Of a DNA stretch of 64,000 bases, positions 33,285 through 45,291 are shown in pieces; positions within the stretch are counted from its first letter, which is position 1, and every line of letters begins with the position of its first letter. The translations under genes and the position numbers were made by a program. The DNA is from Lucinisca nassula (lineage: Eukaryota > Mollusca > Bivalvia > Lucinida > Lucinidae). The stretch lies in NCBI GenBank assembly GCA_963580285.1, contig OY757024.1, positions 126,294,045 to 126,358,044 of the forward strand, written 5' to 3'. The notes under the pieces were generated by a model. That model saw only the letters and a program-made list of their open reading frames with translations, did no database searches and was not told the origin of the DNA.

Positions 33285-33365
33285 TTCTGTTCCAAGACAT
33301 AGATTGTGGGTACTCCTTAGAACCGCCTCACTGAGGCGGTAATAACGAGCACCCTCAGCCTACAA
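33285..33365. repeat. Palindromic MITE, family Pal-A
   Basis: Contains catagattgtgggtactcc, agaaccgcctcactgaggcg and a diverged right arm. Confidence 0.65.
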
Positions 33366-33938
33366 GGATTCTCATCAGAAAAGTAGCCATTTTGGAGTTG
33401 TGAAAAATGCACTATGTCGCACAGGTGGGTTATCGTAAGGCTTACCAATGCGTAGGATGGTCAAAATTCATAAAAGTTCAATTCGTTTACTAAGTTTTGA
33501 TGTAAAAAGTTTCAAAAAGGTTCTTTCTTTTTATCTTGTTTACCATTGCTGGGGGCCAAACAACACAAACCGGACAATGTTACGCGTACAAACTAGTCTG
33601 GAAATGAATGCATACTATTCATAAATTAATGAACAAATTACATGTATGTTGGAAAGTACTCGAAATTAGTTGCAAGACAGTTTCAAATATGAATATTACT
33701 TTTTAAATTAAAAACAATAGTTTAATATGGTTGTTTTTGCACAATTATTTCCAAGGCGTATGAATACATTAAGGCTTGACAGAGAGACAAATTCCATCAA
33801 TTTGACACCTACAATAATTTATCACTGATGACAGGATGCCATGATGGGCAATGCCATTATAATATATGCAGGAAGAAGGCTACATACCGGTAGCTGAATT
33901 TTTAAGGTATATACGTTGATAATTGGTAAAATATAAAA
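33366..33938. other. Intron 1 sequence, no gene seen
   Basis: AT-rich with no supported feature. Confidence 0.4.
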
Positions 33939-33939
33939 T

Positions 33940-34098
33940 GTGGCTGCCCAGGCAAAGTGCTGTGAATCAGAACATCCTGTGCATATATGCCTTTTGGTTT
34001 CATCTCCATGTCTGGTAAAAGTCCCACAAAATTGGAAGCAAGGACCCAAAATGACCTAAATAGATGGGGACGTTAAACATCAACTCAAACAAGCAAAT
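33940..34098 (+). repeat. SINE-like repeat, diverged 3' half
   Basis: gtggctgcccaggcaaag to gacgttaaacatcaactcaa matches the family consensus with gaps. Confidence 0.6.
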
Positions 34099-34199
34099 AT
34101 ACTGCATTTTATGAATAAATACTACGTTGTCTGGTACAACTATATATGTATATATAACCTGTACTAGACATTGGCTATCATTAACCTTTTTTGTACCAA

Positions 34200-34412
34200 A
34201 TGGAATCCTCCTTATATATAGCAGGAGTCCATTTCAAAATTTAGGGGTGTCCGGTTGTGTTGTGTTTTCTTCAAATTTTATTTGGAAAATGGCTTAACTT
34301 TTCACAAACAATGGAGGCCCTGATCAGATGCCGCGTTCTGCGGCGTCTGATCTGGGCCTGCACTGTTTGCCAGGGTACCCATTTAGGGGTTTCCGGTCTG
34401 AAATGGATTAAA
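34200..34412. repeat. Interspersed repeat with Pal-B core
   Basis: Pal-B hairpin at 34307-34372 (gatcagatgccgcgttctgc / ggcgtctgatctgggcctgc). It is flanked by atttggaaaatggctta and taggggtttccggtctgaaa, flanks shared with 37280-37470 and 60235-60340. Confidence 0.65.
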
Positions 34413-34472
34413 AACTGAAATTCAGGCTGATTTTTGATCTCTCAGTGACAGGTAAAAGTCCAGTAAAATTGT

Positions 34473-34845
34473 TTTGTTTGTTTGATTTGAGGTTTAACGT
34501 CCCCGTCAACACTGTAAAGGTCATTTTGGAGACGTTGCCCCCAATTTTGTGGGACTTTTACCCGACATTGAGATGAAATGACATCTCAAGCCCTGTCACC
34601 CAATGAAACCAATAGGGTTTATTAGCATGGACAGTCTGCCTCGCACCGCGGTTCCTGGACAGGCTTAGATCCTCTAAGCGGTTTACCAGTACTAGTGTGC
34701 GGGCCGGATTCAGCTCTGCGTGGAAGCATCGAGCAGCCCATATATTTCTTCAAGCCCCTATGGGCGGGGAAATTGGTAGCAGTGTCTCCAGAATGACCTA
34801 AATAGTGTTGAAGGGAATGTTAAACCTCAAATCAAACAAATTTGA
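34473..34845 (-). repeat. SINE-like repeat, full copy plus short inverted piece
   Basis: A (tttg) run then a full minus-oriented copy reach tatgggcgggg near 34770. From there a short + oriented 3' piece runs to caaacaaattt. Confidence 0.75.
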
Positions 34846-34881
34846 TGTATGCTGAAATGTGTATTTTCTGGCACTGATATA

Positions 34882-35086
34882 CAGTAAAGTTCCGCTTTTA
34901 AGACCGCCTAAAATTGAGACTAATTCTGCTATAAAAAGTTTATTTATTAAGTTACAGCTATTCTTCCTTTTTGTTTTCCGCATACAGTAACATTCCTATA
35001 TTAAGACCACATTTGGGACTGCAAAGTGGTCTTAAAGAGCAATTTTGAACAGTCCCAATGGTGGTCTTAATATAGGAATTTTACTG
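34882..35086. mobile_element. pogo-like MITE next to exon 2
   Basis: CAGTAAAGTTCCGC at the left and an end in GGAATTTTACTG at the right are flanked by TA on both sides (34880-34881 and 35087-35088). CAGT/ACTG ends with TA duplication are typical of pogo-group transposons. 205 bp. Confidence 0.75.
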
Positions 35087-35111
35087 TATATATATGTACA
35101 TATATTTTCAG

Positions 35112-35237
35112 GTCTTGATGCATGCTTTATTGGTGTACCGCTAGATATTGGTACATCAAACAGATCTGGTACAAGATATGGTCCAAGACAGATCAGAACG
35201 GAGTCCTCGCTCATTCGAAGTGTTAATATTTCTACAG
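35112..35237 (+). CDS. AGMAT: Agmatinase exon 2
   Basis: The exon encodes residues 60-102 in part, including FIGVPLDIGTSNRSG and GPRQIR, the N-terminal ureohydrolase core segment. The acceptor is TATATTTTCAG and the donor is GTATAA. Phase 1 on both sides fits exons 1 and 3. The Asn/Arg-rich substrate-loop segment resembles AGMAT rather than arginase. The acceptor is preceded at 23 bases by the end of a pogo-like MITE (34882-35086), so the branch point may lie inside the transposon. Confidence 0.9.
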
Positions 35238-35309
35238 GTATAAGACAGTATTTTTTGTTCTTACATCAACATAACAACCTTGTAAGCTTAACATCACGCT
35301 AACAAGTCT

Positions 35310-35490
35310 GTGAAATGAACACCCCTTTACACCCCACTTTATATAGAGAAAACTGGGGTTTATAGGGGTATACATTATTTTTCTTATTTCTGCTCCAGTA
35401 CATAGGTTGTTCGTACTCGTTAGAACTGCCTCAATGAGGCAGTTCTAACGAGCACCCACAACCTATGTTTTGAGCAAAAATAAGAAAAAT
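35310..35490. repeat. Palindromic MITE, family Pal-A (best copy)
   Basis: cttatttctgctcc / agaactgcctcaatgaggca / gttctaacgagcacc with long complementary arms. It is preceded by the associated ccccactttatatagagaaa hairpin. Confidence 0.8.
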
Positions 35491-35727
35491 ATCACGGATT
35501 TTCATCTTTAAAGTAGCCATTTTGGAGATGTGACAATTGCAATATGTCGCATGGGTGTGTTATTGTTATGATGTCTGTTATTGTCAAGTTAATTTGCAGT
35601 CAATTACAAATAATTACTCTATAATGTAAAAATCCTAGAAATAGGGATGCCTTGAGGAATTACCGTAATGCTCCTAAAATTTTAACATTTGTTTCATGAT
35701 CCAGCAAGGAGTCAAAAATGGCAAACA

Positions 35728-35763
35728 GTGTAGACCCTGATCAGACTCTTCACTGTTTGCTCA
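35728..35763. repeat. Pal-B fragment
   Basis: caaacagtgtagaccctgat ... cactgtttgct with a collapsed centre. Confidence 0.55.
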
Positions 35764-35917
35764 GGCCTATCTCTCCCAATCCTTAGGATCATTAGAGTAG
35801 TATGTTAAATTTTGGCTGAATTCTTTTTCAGTTATCTGACAGTCTTTACTTTTCTTTGTGTATCCACAAAAGCTACAATAAAACTGTGTACATTTTCCCT
35901 TTGGGCCCCGCACTTAA

Positions 35918-36445
35918 AGGTGCATTATTGAGCTATCCTGAAAAAATGCTTCCAAAAATAAAATACATATAGCCGGTATTTTTCTTTAAAACAATACAAA
36001 TGAATGCATTTTATGCAAAAATGCGAACAATTATGATGACAGGTAAACGAGTTTGAGAGGGATTCCCTAACTTGGTTTCGCACACTAGTTAGATCTATTT
36101 TTAGTTCATGACAAAAATAGAATCCCCATATATGACGTTATGCGACATTAAATTTTGGCCTTATTTGCTTAGGCCATGCCTGAATCGGAAGAAATAACAT
36201 GCCATAAGTAGTGACACTCAGAGATGATACTGTCGCCATGTATGTGTAAAGTGACAGATTTATTTTTAGAACAGAAATTCCGAACACATGTTCAGAGCGA
36301 AGTGTAAACACGAATGAAAACGACGATTTTCACAAAGTTCTGAAGCTGTACTTGGCTCCAAAAGTGTACACATGACAAAGGAGTATGCATTGAAGATAAA
36401 AACCAGAAAAAAAAATTTGAGACCCGGTAGCTCAATAATGCACCT
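35918..36445. mobile_element. piggyBac-like MITE
   Basis: TTAA flanks both ends (35914-35917 and 36446-36449), with inverted ends AGGTGCATTATTGAGCTA. 528 bp, non-coding. Confidence 0.8.
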
Positions 36446-36483
36446 TTAACCTTTATCCCACTGTACACAAGAATCCCTACCTT

Positions 36484-36571
36484 TGCAAACAGTGTAGATC
36501 CAGATCAGATGGCTTCTGAGAAGCCATCTGATCAGGAAGAACCATCTGATCAGGATCTTCGCTGTTTGTCA
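36484..36571. repeat. Palindromic MITE, family Pal-B with internal duplication
   Basis: gcaaacagtgtagatccag...tctgagaagccatctgatc; the right arm is partly repeated. Confidence 0.7.
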
Positions 36572-36754
36572 ATTAGTTTGCAAATTTGAATGAAACATTT
36601 CATCAAGTATTTTGATTGGTTGGCAATCAGAAATGGGTGTGACTTGATTAATTTATTCAGCAGGATAAGTGCAAATTTTGATATTTCTCATGAAGACTGT
36701 GTGCTAAAATGTAATGTGGTTTGCTGGATATCTTTGCCCAGGGTCTGGGTGTGT

Positions 36755-36996
36755 TTTATTTTTATTTTTTTTTTTTGTTGTTTTGGTTTTATGGCCCTTT
36801 CAAGATTATTTCACTAATATCGAGCCGATCGTTAATCACAGGTGGGCAAAAACCGGAGTACCCAGAGAAAATCCACCTGACATTCCGTTGCAGAACTTGG
36901 TGTCTTACATGTGACCCGAGCGAGGCTCGAACCCATAGCGGTGAGAGAACTAATGATTAAGAGTCAGCGCTCTTATCCACTAGGCCACGGAGGCAC
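36755..36996 (-). mobile_element. tRNA-derived SINE
   Basis: Read on the minus strand it starts cctccgtggcctagtggata (A box) and then gggttcgagcctc (B box). It runs through gggtactccggtttttgccc and ends in an A-rich run (36755-36790 on +). Confidence 0.75.
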
Positions 36997-37124
36997 GTTG
37001 TTTTAGTTTTATGTCCCATCATCAACTATGGTCACATTACGTATAAACACCTATGCAAATACATTGTAAATTTTACTGCCGAAAAAAAACAACAAATATT
37101 TTAGTCTGAAAAATTGCGATAATT

Positions 37125-37180
37125 TTCTTATTTCTGCTCAAAACATAGATTGTGGGTACTCGTTAGAACCGCCTCGATTT
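37125..37180. repeat. Pal-A half
   Basis: cttatttctgctcaaaacat to agaaccgcctcgatt; right arm missing. Confidence 0.55.
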
Positions 37181-37279
37181 TACCCTTGGAAACCCCAGTT
37201 TTACTGTATAAAAGTGGGGTTCAAGGGGGTCAAAATTATATAGGCGTGTTTTCGTGATGAAATGGATATAGGACCTCAG

Positions 37280-37480
37280 CTTAACCCATTCTGTACCAGA
37301 AACCCTAAAACGGGTATTTGGCAAACAGTGCAGGCCAAGATCAGGCGGCATCTGATCAGGGCCTACACTGTTTGCAAAATGTTCAGCCATTTTCCTAATA
37401 AATTTTGAAGAAAACACAACCTGAACCCTAAAGTTTGAAATAGACTCATGTCATATATAAGGTGGAAGATTCCGTTTGGT
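37280..37480. repeat. Repeat with Pal-B core (inverted relative to 34200-34412)
   Basis: gcaaacagtgcaggccaaga ... gcctacactgtttgc at 37320-37378, with flanking ccattttcctaataaatt. Confidence 0.6.
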
Positions 37481-37499
37481 ACAAAAAGTGTTAAAGACA

Positions 37500-37880
37500 C
37501 ATCTAGATAAGAATGGAGAAGCCTGAGATTGAACTCAGGAGCCCTGGTTTACAAGGGGATTAGCTTAACTACTACACCATGGGGGCAGCGGCCCAGCCCA
37601 TCGGGGCTTGAAGAAATATATGGGCTGCATGATGCTAAATCAGACCCGCACACGAGTACTGGTAAACTGCTTTGAGGATCTAAGCCTTCCCAGGCAAAGC
37701 GGTGCGCAAGAGTCGGACCGTCAGTGCTTATAAACCCTATTGGTTTCATTGGGCGATAGGGCTTGAGATGTCATTTCATCTGAATGTCGGGTAAAAGTCC
37801 CACAAAATTGGAAGCAACGTCTCCAAAATGACCTTTACAGTGTTGATGGGGACGTTAAACCTCAAATCAAACAAAACCAA
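37500..37880 (+). repeat. SINE-like repeat joined to an antisense tRNA-like head
   Basis: 37505-37580 read on the minus strand has an A box (tggtgtagtagttaagc) and a B box (gagttcaatctc). The + strand continues with cccatcggggcttgaag through gttaaacctcaaatcaaac. Confidence 0.7.
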
Positions 37881-38151
37881 CAAAACACCATGTGGGCACA
37901 GGGATCAGACAGAGAAATATGTTCTATGAATGGGAAAATTTTAGGAATACACCACAGAACTGAAAAGTATGGAGTGTACATTTTTTTTCTGGGCCAAGCA
38001 AATTAAATTAATTAACCTTGGCCAGGCAGTTCTAATGAGTACCCACAATGTATGTTTTGATCAGTAATGTGAAAAATATCAGATTTTTTTTTTCAGAAAA
38101 TTTTTCTTTTTTTGCTGGAAAAATTTTCAATATATTTGAATAGGGGTACCT

Positions 38152-38222
38152 TGACAAATAGTGCAGGCCCAGATCAGACACCGCAGAGTGCGGCGTCTGA
38201 TCAGGGCCTTTGCTGTTTGCTA
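38152..38222. repeat. Palindromic MITE, family Pal-B
   Basis: aaatagtgcaggcccagatc ... tctgatcagggcctttgctg. Confidence 0.65.
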
Positions 38223-38581
38223 ACAAAATTTTCTGTGAAAAATAGAATAAAAATGAAAAAATAGGCCTGACACCCCTTACATGACAAATGGACTTGTCCA
38301 ACATATAGCAATGGAAGAGTCCACTATTACTAGTCTTGTCTCTGCCTACAGTATTCAATGCAGTGCATTGTAACAAACTTCAGACATGCTTTGTATATGT
38401 GCATAAAGGAAATAGGCTTCTGATCCAGCTCCTAATTGCAGTTAAAGATTTTGGCCATATGTGTAGCATGGGAGGTTAAATAGTACGGCTCGTGTCTCTG
38501 CAACTCCTCTTACAGTATTTGATGCAGGACATTAAAACTTGCAGCATAGTTCAGAAATGCATTGAACATGTGCATAAAGGA

Positions 38582-40220
38582 AACATGGTTCTGATCTAGC
38601 CACTTATCGCAGAATTATGTCCCCTTGAACAACTTAAATATTTTGACCATATGGGCCTCGTCAAGCGATTTTGGTACTTATCGCCCATCCGAGCAGCGAA
38701 GGTTCAGGCGAGCCTGCGCATCCTCGCAGTCTCGCCAGAACCTTCGCTGCTCGCTCATACAAGCAGTGAATCAAGAGGAACCTTCAGACAGAAAGCCATA
38801 TCCCTGGCCTCTCTGAATGGCTGGGCATGCACAGTTAAAATTTGTCATGACGGAATGCTCGAAGACACAAATTCGCTTTGTGGGACTCATATATGTAGCA
38901 TAGGAGGATAAATGAGACTGTTTGTGTCTCTGCATCTCCTCTTACAGTATTTGATGCAGGACATTGAAACTGACATGCATTGAACACGTGTATAAAGGAA
39001 ACATGGTTCTGATCTAGCCACTTATCGCAGAATTATGTCCCCTTGAACAACTTAAATATTTTGACCATATGGGCCTCGTCAAGCGATTTTGGTACTTATC
39101 GCCCATCCGAGCAGCGAAGGTTCAGGCGAGCCTGCGCATCCTCGCAGTCTCGCCAGAACCTTCGCTGCTCGCTCATACAAGCAGTGAATCAAGAGGAACC
39201 TTCAGACAGAAAGCCATATCCCTGGCCTCTCTGAATGGCTGGGCATGCACAGTTAAAATTTGTCATGACGGAATGCTCGAAGACACAAATTCGCTTTGTG
39301 GGACTCATATATGTAGCATAGGAGGATAAATGAGACTGTTTGTGTCTCTGCATCTCCTCTTACAGTATTTGATGCAGGACATTGAAACTGACATGCATTG
39401 AACACGTGTATAAAGGAAACGTGATTCTGATCTAGCCACTTATCGCAGAATTATGTCCCCTTGAACAACTTAAATATTTTTACCATATGGGCCCCGTCAA
39501 GCAATTTTGGTACTTATCGCCTATGCGAGCAGCGAAGGTTCAGGCGAGCCTGCGCATCCGCGCAGTCTCGCCAGAACCTTTGCTGCTTGCTCATACAAGC
39601 AGTGAATCAAGAGGAACCTTCAGACAGAAAGCCATATCCCTGGCCTCTCTGAATGGCTGGGCATGCGCAGTTAAAATTTGTCATGACGGAATGCTCGAAG
39701 ACACAAATTCGCTTGGCGGGACTCATATATGTAGCATAGGAGGATAAATGGTACTGTTTGTGTCTCTGCATCTCCTCTTACAGTATTTGATGCAGGACAT
39801 TGAAACTGATATGCATTGAACATGTGCATAAAGGAAACATGGTTCTGATCTAGCCACTTATCACAGAATTATGTCCCCTTGAACAACTTAAATATTTTGA
39901 CCATATATGTAGCATAGGAAGTTAAATAGTACTGCTTGTGTCTCTGTGTCTCCTCTTACAGTATTTGATGCAGGATATTAAAACTTGCAACACTGTTCAG
40001 AAATGCATTGAACATGTGCATAAATTAAAGGAAACATGGTTCTGACTTATCACAGAATTATGTCCCCTTGAATAACTTAAATATTTTGATCATATATGTA
40101 GCATAGGAGGTTAAATGGTACTGTTTGTGTCTCTGTGTCTCCTCTTACAGTATTTGATGCAGGACATTGAAACTGATATGCATTGAACATGTGTATAAAG
40201 GAAACACGATTCTGATCTAG
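38582..40220. repeat. 418-bp tandem repeat with hairpin
   Basis: Three units start at 38582, 39000 and 39418; the first two are nearly identical. Shorter decayed units run to about 40220. Each full unit contains a 62-base hairpin (38691-38752 in unit 1; gagcagcgaaggttc pairs with gaaccttcgctgctc). Short open frames inside recur with the unit and are not genes. Confidence 0.88.
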
Positions 40221-40234
40221 CCCCTTATTGCAGC

Positions 40235-40580
40235 TTGTCAGGCTGGAGGTTTAGGTACTGTGTTATACAGGCCTTGGCCTCGTTATTTGCATGTTGATAA
40301 TGATTTGAAATCTTGAAATCCCTTATTCTGCTGAACAAGACAATTCCTACCTTTGCAAATAGTGTAGCAGATAAGCTACTTGATAATGATCTACACTTTT
40401 CATCAATTTTACCACCGCAAAAACGAAAATTTTCAGATGAAAAATTGTCATATTTTTCTTATTTCTGCTCAAAATACAGATTGTTGGTACACGTTACAAC
40501 CGCCTCGATAAGGCGGTCTTTACGAGTACCTACAATCTATATTTTAGAGCAGAAATAAGAAAATGAAGTTTACCCCTGTA
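40235..40580 (+). repeat. Interspersed repeat with Pal-A core, inverted copy at 59150-59640
   Basis: tgtcaggctggaggttta to the Pal-A palindrome at 40458-40562. The same 350 bases recur reversed across exon 3. Confidence 0.8.
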
Positions 40581-40690
40581 AACCGGGTTCCCCTTAATAG
40601 CGAAAAGGACTCCTTTTTGCGAAAAGGAGTCCTTTTCGCGAAAAGGATTTTACCCTAAATAGCGGAAAGGACTTTTTTTCTAAAAGGATC
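40581..40690. repeat. Palindromic AAAGGACTCC repeat
   Basis: gcgaaaaggactcctttttg and gcgaaaaggagtccttttcg are mutually complementary. A reversed copy is at 55375-55465. Confidence 0.75.
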
Positions 40691-40904
40691 CATATTGATA
40701 TAAATTAATTATTCAATATTTTGTTTAAGATTTTCGGCTTCAGTCTTGCATAAACAATATATTTTTAGGTTTTTGTACTAGAAAAATTTATTTTTGTGCA
40801 TTATTTTGCAAGTTTTGCCGGTGTGTTTTCTTTTGCTTTATCTATCCCCAAAAGCCGATGCACTACAAGAAAATGAATATATGTTGTAGAACAGCTTCCA
40901 CCAG

Positions 40905-41390
40905 TCAAGACCCAGCCCCGCCCATTGGGACTTGAATAAAATAGATGGGCTGCATGATGCTTCCACGCAGAGCTGAAACTGACCGCACACGAGTACTGGT
41001 AAACCGCTTAGGGGTGTCACGTATTAAAGAATTGTTGCATGATGCAATACACCTACTCACTAATTCTTATCAAAGTGATTCATTGTATGCATTTGTCTGT
41101 AGTATAAAAGAGCTAGCTTTATGCAAATTAAATAGTGTGTGTACTGCCCAGCAGACTGACTTGTTGTTGTTTTATACCAACAAAACATAACAAGGGGATC
41201 TAAGGCAAAGCATTGCAAGTTGGACCATCCATGCTTATAAAACCTATTGGTTTCATTTGGCTATAGGGCTTGAGATGTCATTTCATCTCAATGTTGGGTA
41301 AAAGTCCCACACAATTGGAAGTAACGTCTCCAAGATGACCTATACAGTGTTGACGGGGACATTAAGCCTCAAATCAAATACACAAAACCA
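40905..41390 (+). repeat. SINE-like repeat split by a ~185-bp insert
   Basis: Head 40905-41020 and tail 41205-41390 belong to one copy. Bases 41021-41204 are foreign to it. Confidence 0.7.
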
Positions 41391-41502
41391 GTCAAGACAG
41401 CCTAATTTTTGCAGTATAACAATCTAATTTTTCTAAAACTAAGACTGACGTGTCAGATGAGACATGTATCTTAGCGGGTTTGGTTGCCACTTTTTATTAT
41501 AT

Positions 41503-43077
41503 TTATAGCCCCGCTTTGAAAAAGTGGGGCTATATTGGATTTGCCATGTCCTTCTGTCATTCCGTGATTCCGTTAATTTGTGTTGGCTCCATAACTTTGT
41601 ATCTGCTTAACATATTTTCATGAAACTTCACACAAATGTTAAACACCATAAGACAATGTGCAGAGCGAAGGAATTATAACTGTGGATTGCCTACTTTTGG
41701 AGTTATTGCCCTTTGAACATTTTCCGTAATTCCGTGATTCCGTTAATTTGTGTTGGCTCCATAACTTTGTATCTGCTTAAAATATTTTCATGAAACTTCA
41801 CACAAATGTTAAACACCATAAGACAATGTGCAGAGCGAAGGAATTATAACTGTGGATTGCCTAATTTTGGAGTTATTGCCCTTTGAACATTGAAAAATGG
41901 CAATTTTAATTGTGTCCGCTTCATAACTCGAAAACCGTTTGAGATATTTTTAGGAAACTTCACACAAATGTTAAGCACTATGAGACGATGTGCAGAGCGC
42001 AGGAACCATAACTCTGCATTGCTTATTTTTGGAGTTATTGCCCTTTGAACATTGAAAAATGGCAATTTTAACAGTGTCCGCTTCATAACTCGAAAACCGT
42101 TTGAGATAATTTCATGAAACTTCACACAAATGTTAAGCACTATGAGACAATGTGCAGAGCGCAAGAACCATAACTCTGGTTTTCGTATTTTCTGTGTGTC
42201 TGTCTGTGTGTCTGTCTGTGTCTGTTAACAATTTTCGTGTCCGCTCCATAACTTTAAAACCCATTCACATATTTTCATGAAACTTCACACAAACATTAAA
42301 CACCATGAGATGGTGTGCAGAGTGCAGGAACCATAACTCTGGATTGCCTAATTTTTGAGTTATATCCCTTTGAATATTGAAAAATATCAATTTTAGCCGT
42401 CTTTGCTCGATAACTCAAAAACCGTTCGAGATAATTTTATGAAACTTCACACAAATGTAAAGCACCATATTACGTGTGCAGAGCGCAGGAACCCAAACTC
42501 TGGATTGTCTACTTTTTCAGTTATAGGCTTTTGAATATTAAAAAATGGCAATTTTAACTATGTCCGCTCCATAACCGTTTCTGATATTTTCATGAAACTT
42601 CAAATAAATGAAAAGCACCTTGAGATGATGTGCAGAGTGCAGGAACCATAACTCTGGTTTGCCTACTTTAGGAGTTATTGCCCTTTGAACATTTAAAAAG
42701 GCAATTTTGACTGTGTCGGCTCCATAACTCACAAACCATTTGAGATATTTTCATGACACTTCACACAAGTGTAAAGCACCATGAGACAATGTGCAGAGCG
42801 CAGGAACCCTGACTCTGATTTGCCTACTTTAGGAGTTATTACCCTTTGAACATTGAAAAATGGAAGATGAAATTTAGTATAAACATGGACATTCTGGTAA
42901 TGTATCATGCTCATTGAAATGAGGGACAAGGGCTCACAACTCTTAAGAGTTTTTCCAGATAATGTAAAATTTTCAACAGTTATTTCTTGTTCATAACTGT
43001 TTTCTCTGCAGCTTAAATAACTTTCTTCTCTGACAGCGCTGAAGCGGGGCTATAGTCAGATCCTCTGACAGCTCTAG
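41503..43077 (+). mobile_element. Helitron-like element C with ~160-bp monomers
   Basis: TTATAG then the hairpin AGCCCCGCTTT-GAA-AAAGTGGGGCT (41507-41531). About eight monomers follow (tgcagagcg motif at about 41660, 41829, 41991, 42153, 42316, 42477, 42631, 42791). It ends AGCGGGGCTATA, the hairpin GTCAGA-TCC-TCTGAC and CTAG before T. Confidence 0.82.
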
Positions 43078-43511
43078 TTTAAATTTTGCAAGGCTCGCTA
43101 TTTTTGACATCTCCTTCCTGATGCCCGGGACTTCCGTGGAGTGTGGGCATTGTTTGCTGATGTTGGCCCGGTGGAAGACGCCTTTAAGTCCTAGGGCAGG
43201 CGTCTCTTGCCTGATGCCTCCAGTTGACCCGTCTCATGAGCTACATCGGTCGGTGTGTGCTCGGAGGGGGATGTGCCGTGTTTGCCTATTATTGTCCATC
43301 ATCCGTTTCGGTTTCAGAACTTTGGGGTTGGGAGACACACTGATGAAGATTAAATATCAGAAAGGCCTCTGTGTCACTAAATTTGGTATAGTTACGCCTT
43401 AATTCAAACCGCATGGATTTTGGATGCTAGTTTAAACCGAAAGATAGTACAAGGTAACGGTTACAAAGCACTTATATTTAATCAAAGACTGCATGTATTG
43501 TTTTTTTCTTG
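43078..43511. other. GC-richer unassigned stretch
   Basis: 43120-43300 is clearly GC-richer than its surroundings, with a 93-codon open frame (43121-43402) that I do not recognise. No splice or family evidence. Confidence 0.35.
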
Positions 43512-45291
43512 TTATACCCGCTTTTTCGAAGAAAAATCGGGTATATTGATTTTGTACCACACTTCAGTCCGGCGTCAGTCCGTCACGTTTCTTGTAAATG
43601 GATCTCCTCTGCAACCACTGAAGTTACACTTTTGAAACTTTGCACGTGGATAGTACATGGAATGTAGATGGCAGTGGGCAACTTTTTGGAGACCTTGACC
43701 TCAACATGACCCCAAGGTCAAAGGTAAAAAATTATGATTTGCCATATCTCCTTAACTATTGGAGTTACACTTCTGAAACTTTGCTTATTGGATGGTCTTT
43801 TGAATATAGAATATGTCGGGTTACTTTTGGTGTGACCTTGACCCCAAGGTCAAATGTCAAAAAGTATGATTTTGCCCTATCTTCTAAACTATAGACACAT
43901 CCAAATACTACGTCATCACTCAATAATACTATTTGCCGGGACTTACCGGTGGTGGGCAAAAACGTCTTTGGCCATTTGTCGCCATTGTAAATGCGATGTT
44001 ATTTCTGTAAACTTGTGTTTTGTTTGGAATCGAAACGCAAAAGTAACCTTTAAACTTTTAAAATTGACATGTCTTAGCAAGTAATTATTGGTTTGTAGTA
44101 TATTTGAGGATGTTTTGATGATAATTACTTGTTAAACTTAGGCAGGTAACGAGGCTGGTTGGTCTTAATCATTTGTAATAAAAATGTGCAAAACGAATGA
44201 CTAAAAATGCGGAAGATGCAGGAATGAAGTCTAGAATATATTCATCTACTCATTTAAAGTGTAATTCGATCGATTTTCTGTAACAGTTAACTAAAATATG
44301 TCTGTAATATTAAGCCTATTTACAATGTGTTCATATGGAACCAGCGGCTTTTTGCCAACCACGAAAGATCATTATTAAAGGGAAAAGTAGTTTTGCGCAT
44401 GCGCAGTGACAAGAAAACAAGGTCAGGTGTCAAAACATTGGACCCGTCTATTAGAGTTACACTTCTGAAACTTTAGTTTTTGGATGGCCCTTGGAATGTA
44501 GAATATATTTGGACACTTTTGGTAAGACCTTGACTACAACATGACCCCAAGGTCAAAGGTAAAAAATTATGATTTGCCATATCTAATAAACTATTTGAGT
44601 TACATTTCTGAAACTTTGCTTATCGGATGGTCCTTGGAATATAGAATATGTTCGGCTACTTTTGGTGTGACCTCGGCCCAAGGTCAAAGGTCAAAAAGTA
44701 TGACTTGCCATATATCTTCTAAACTATTAGAGTTACACTTCTGAAACTTCGATATTTGATGGCTGTTGGAATATATAATAAATTGGGATACTTTGGGTGG
44801 ACCATAACATAACCCCAAGGTCAAAGGTAAAAAAGTATGACTTTGCCATATCTTCTAAACTATAAGAGTTACACTTCTGAAACCTGGTTATTTGATGGCT
44901 GTTGGAATATATAATAAATTGGGATACTTTGGGTGGACCATAACATAACCCCAAGGTCAAAGGTAAAAAAGTATGACTTTGCCATATCTTCTAAACTATA
45001 AGAGTTACACTTCTGAAACCTGGTTATTTGATGGCTGTTGGAATATATAATAAATTGGGATACTTTGGGTGGACCATAACATAACCCCAAGGTCAAAGGT
45101 AAAAAAGTATGACTTTGCCATATCTTCTAAACTATAAGAGTTACACTTCTGAAACTTTGCTTATCAGTTAGAATGTTCTTTACAACTTTTTTCAACTTAG
45201 ATGTAGTTTTTGCTAGCTAATACATATTCATTAGTGATACTCATAGAAAAAGCGGGTATTTGCGATGGTATACCATCGACTGCTGATCTAG
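43512..45291 (+). mobile_element. Helitron-like element D with 136-bp monomers
   Basis: TTATACCCG with the hairpin ATACCCGCTTTTTC-GAA-GAAAAATCGGGTAT (43514-43544) and a short gtccg tract. Monomers with gagttacacttctgaaac follow; the last three (44830-45140) are almost identical. The 3' end has AAAAAGCGGGTAT, a CGATGGTATACCATCG hairpin and CTAG before T. A ~550-bp insert interrupts the array. Confidence 0.8.
43898..44452. mobile_element. Nested insert in element D
   Basis: Unrelated ~550 bp with loosely complementary ends (agacacatccaa and ttggacccgtct) between two halves of a monomer. Boundaries are approximate. Confidence 0.45.

Noticed and set aside
38625..39747. Repeated 63- and 86-codon frames
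   Set aside because: They are spaced exactly 418 bases apart and belong to the tandem repeat.
43121..43402. A 93-codon host gene
   Set aside because: No domain, no splice partner and no start-site support; only base composition is unusual.
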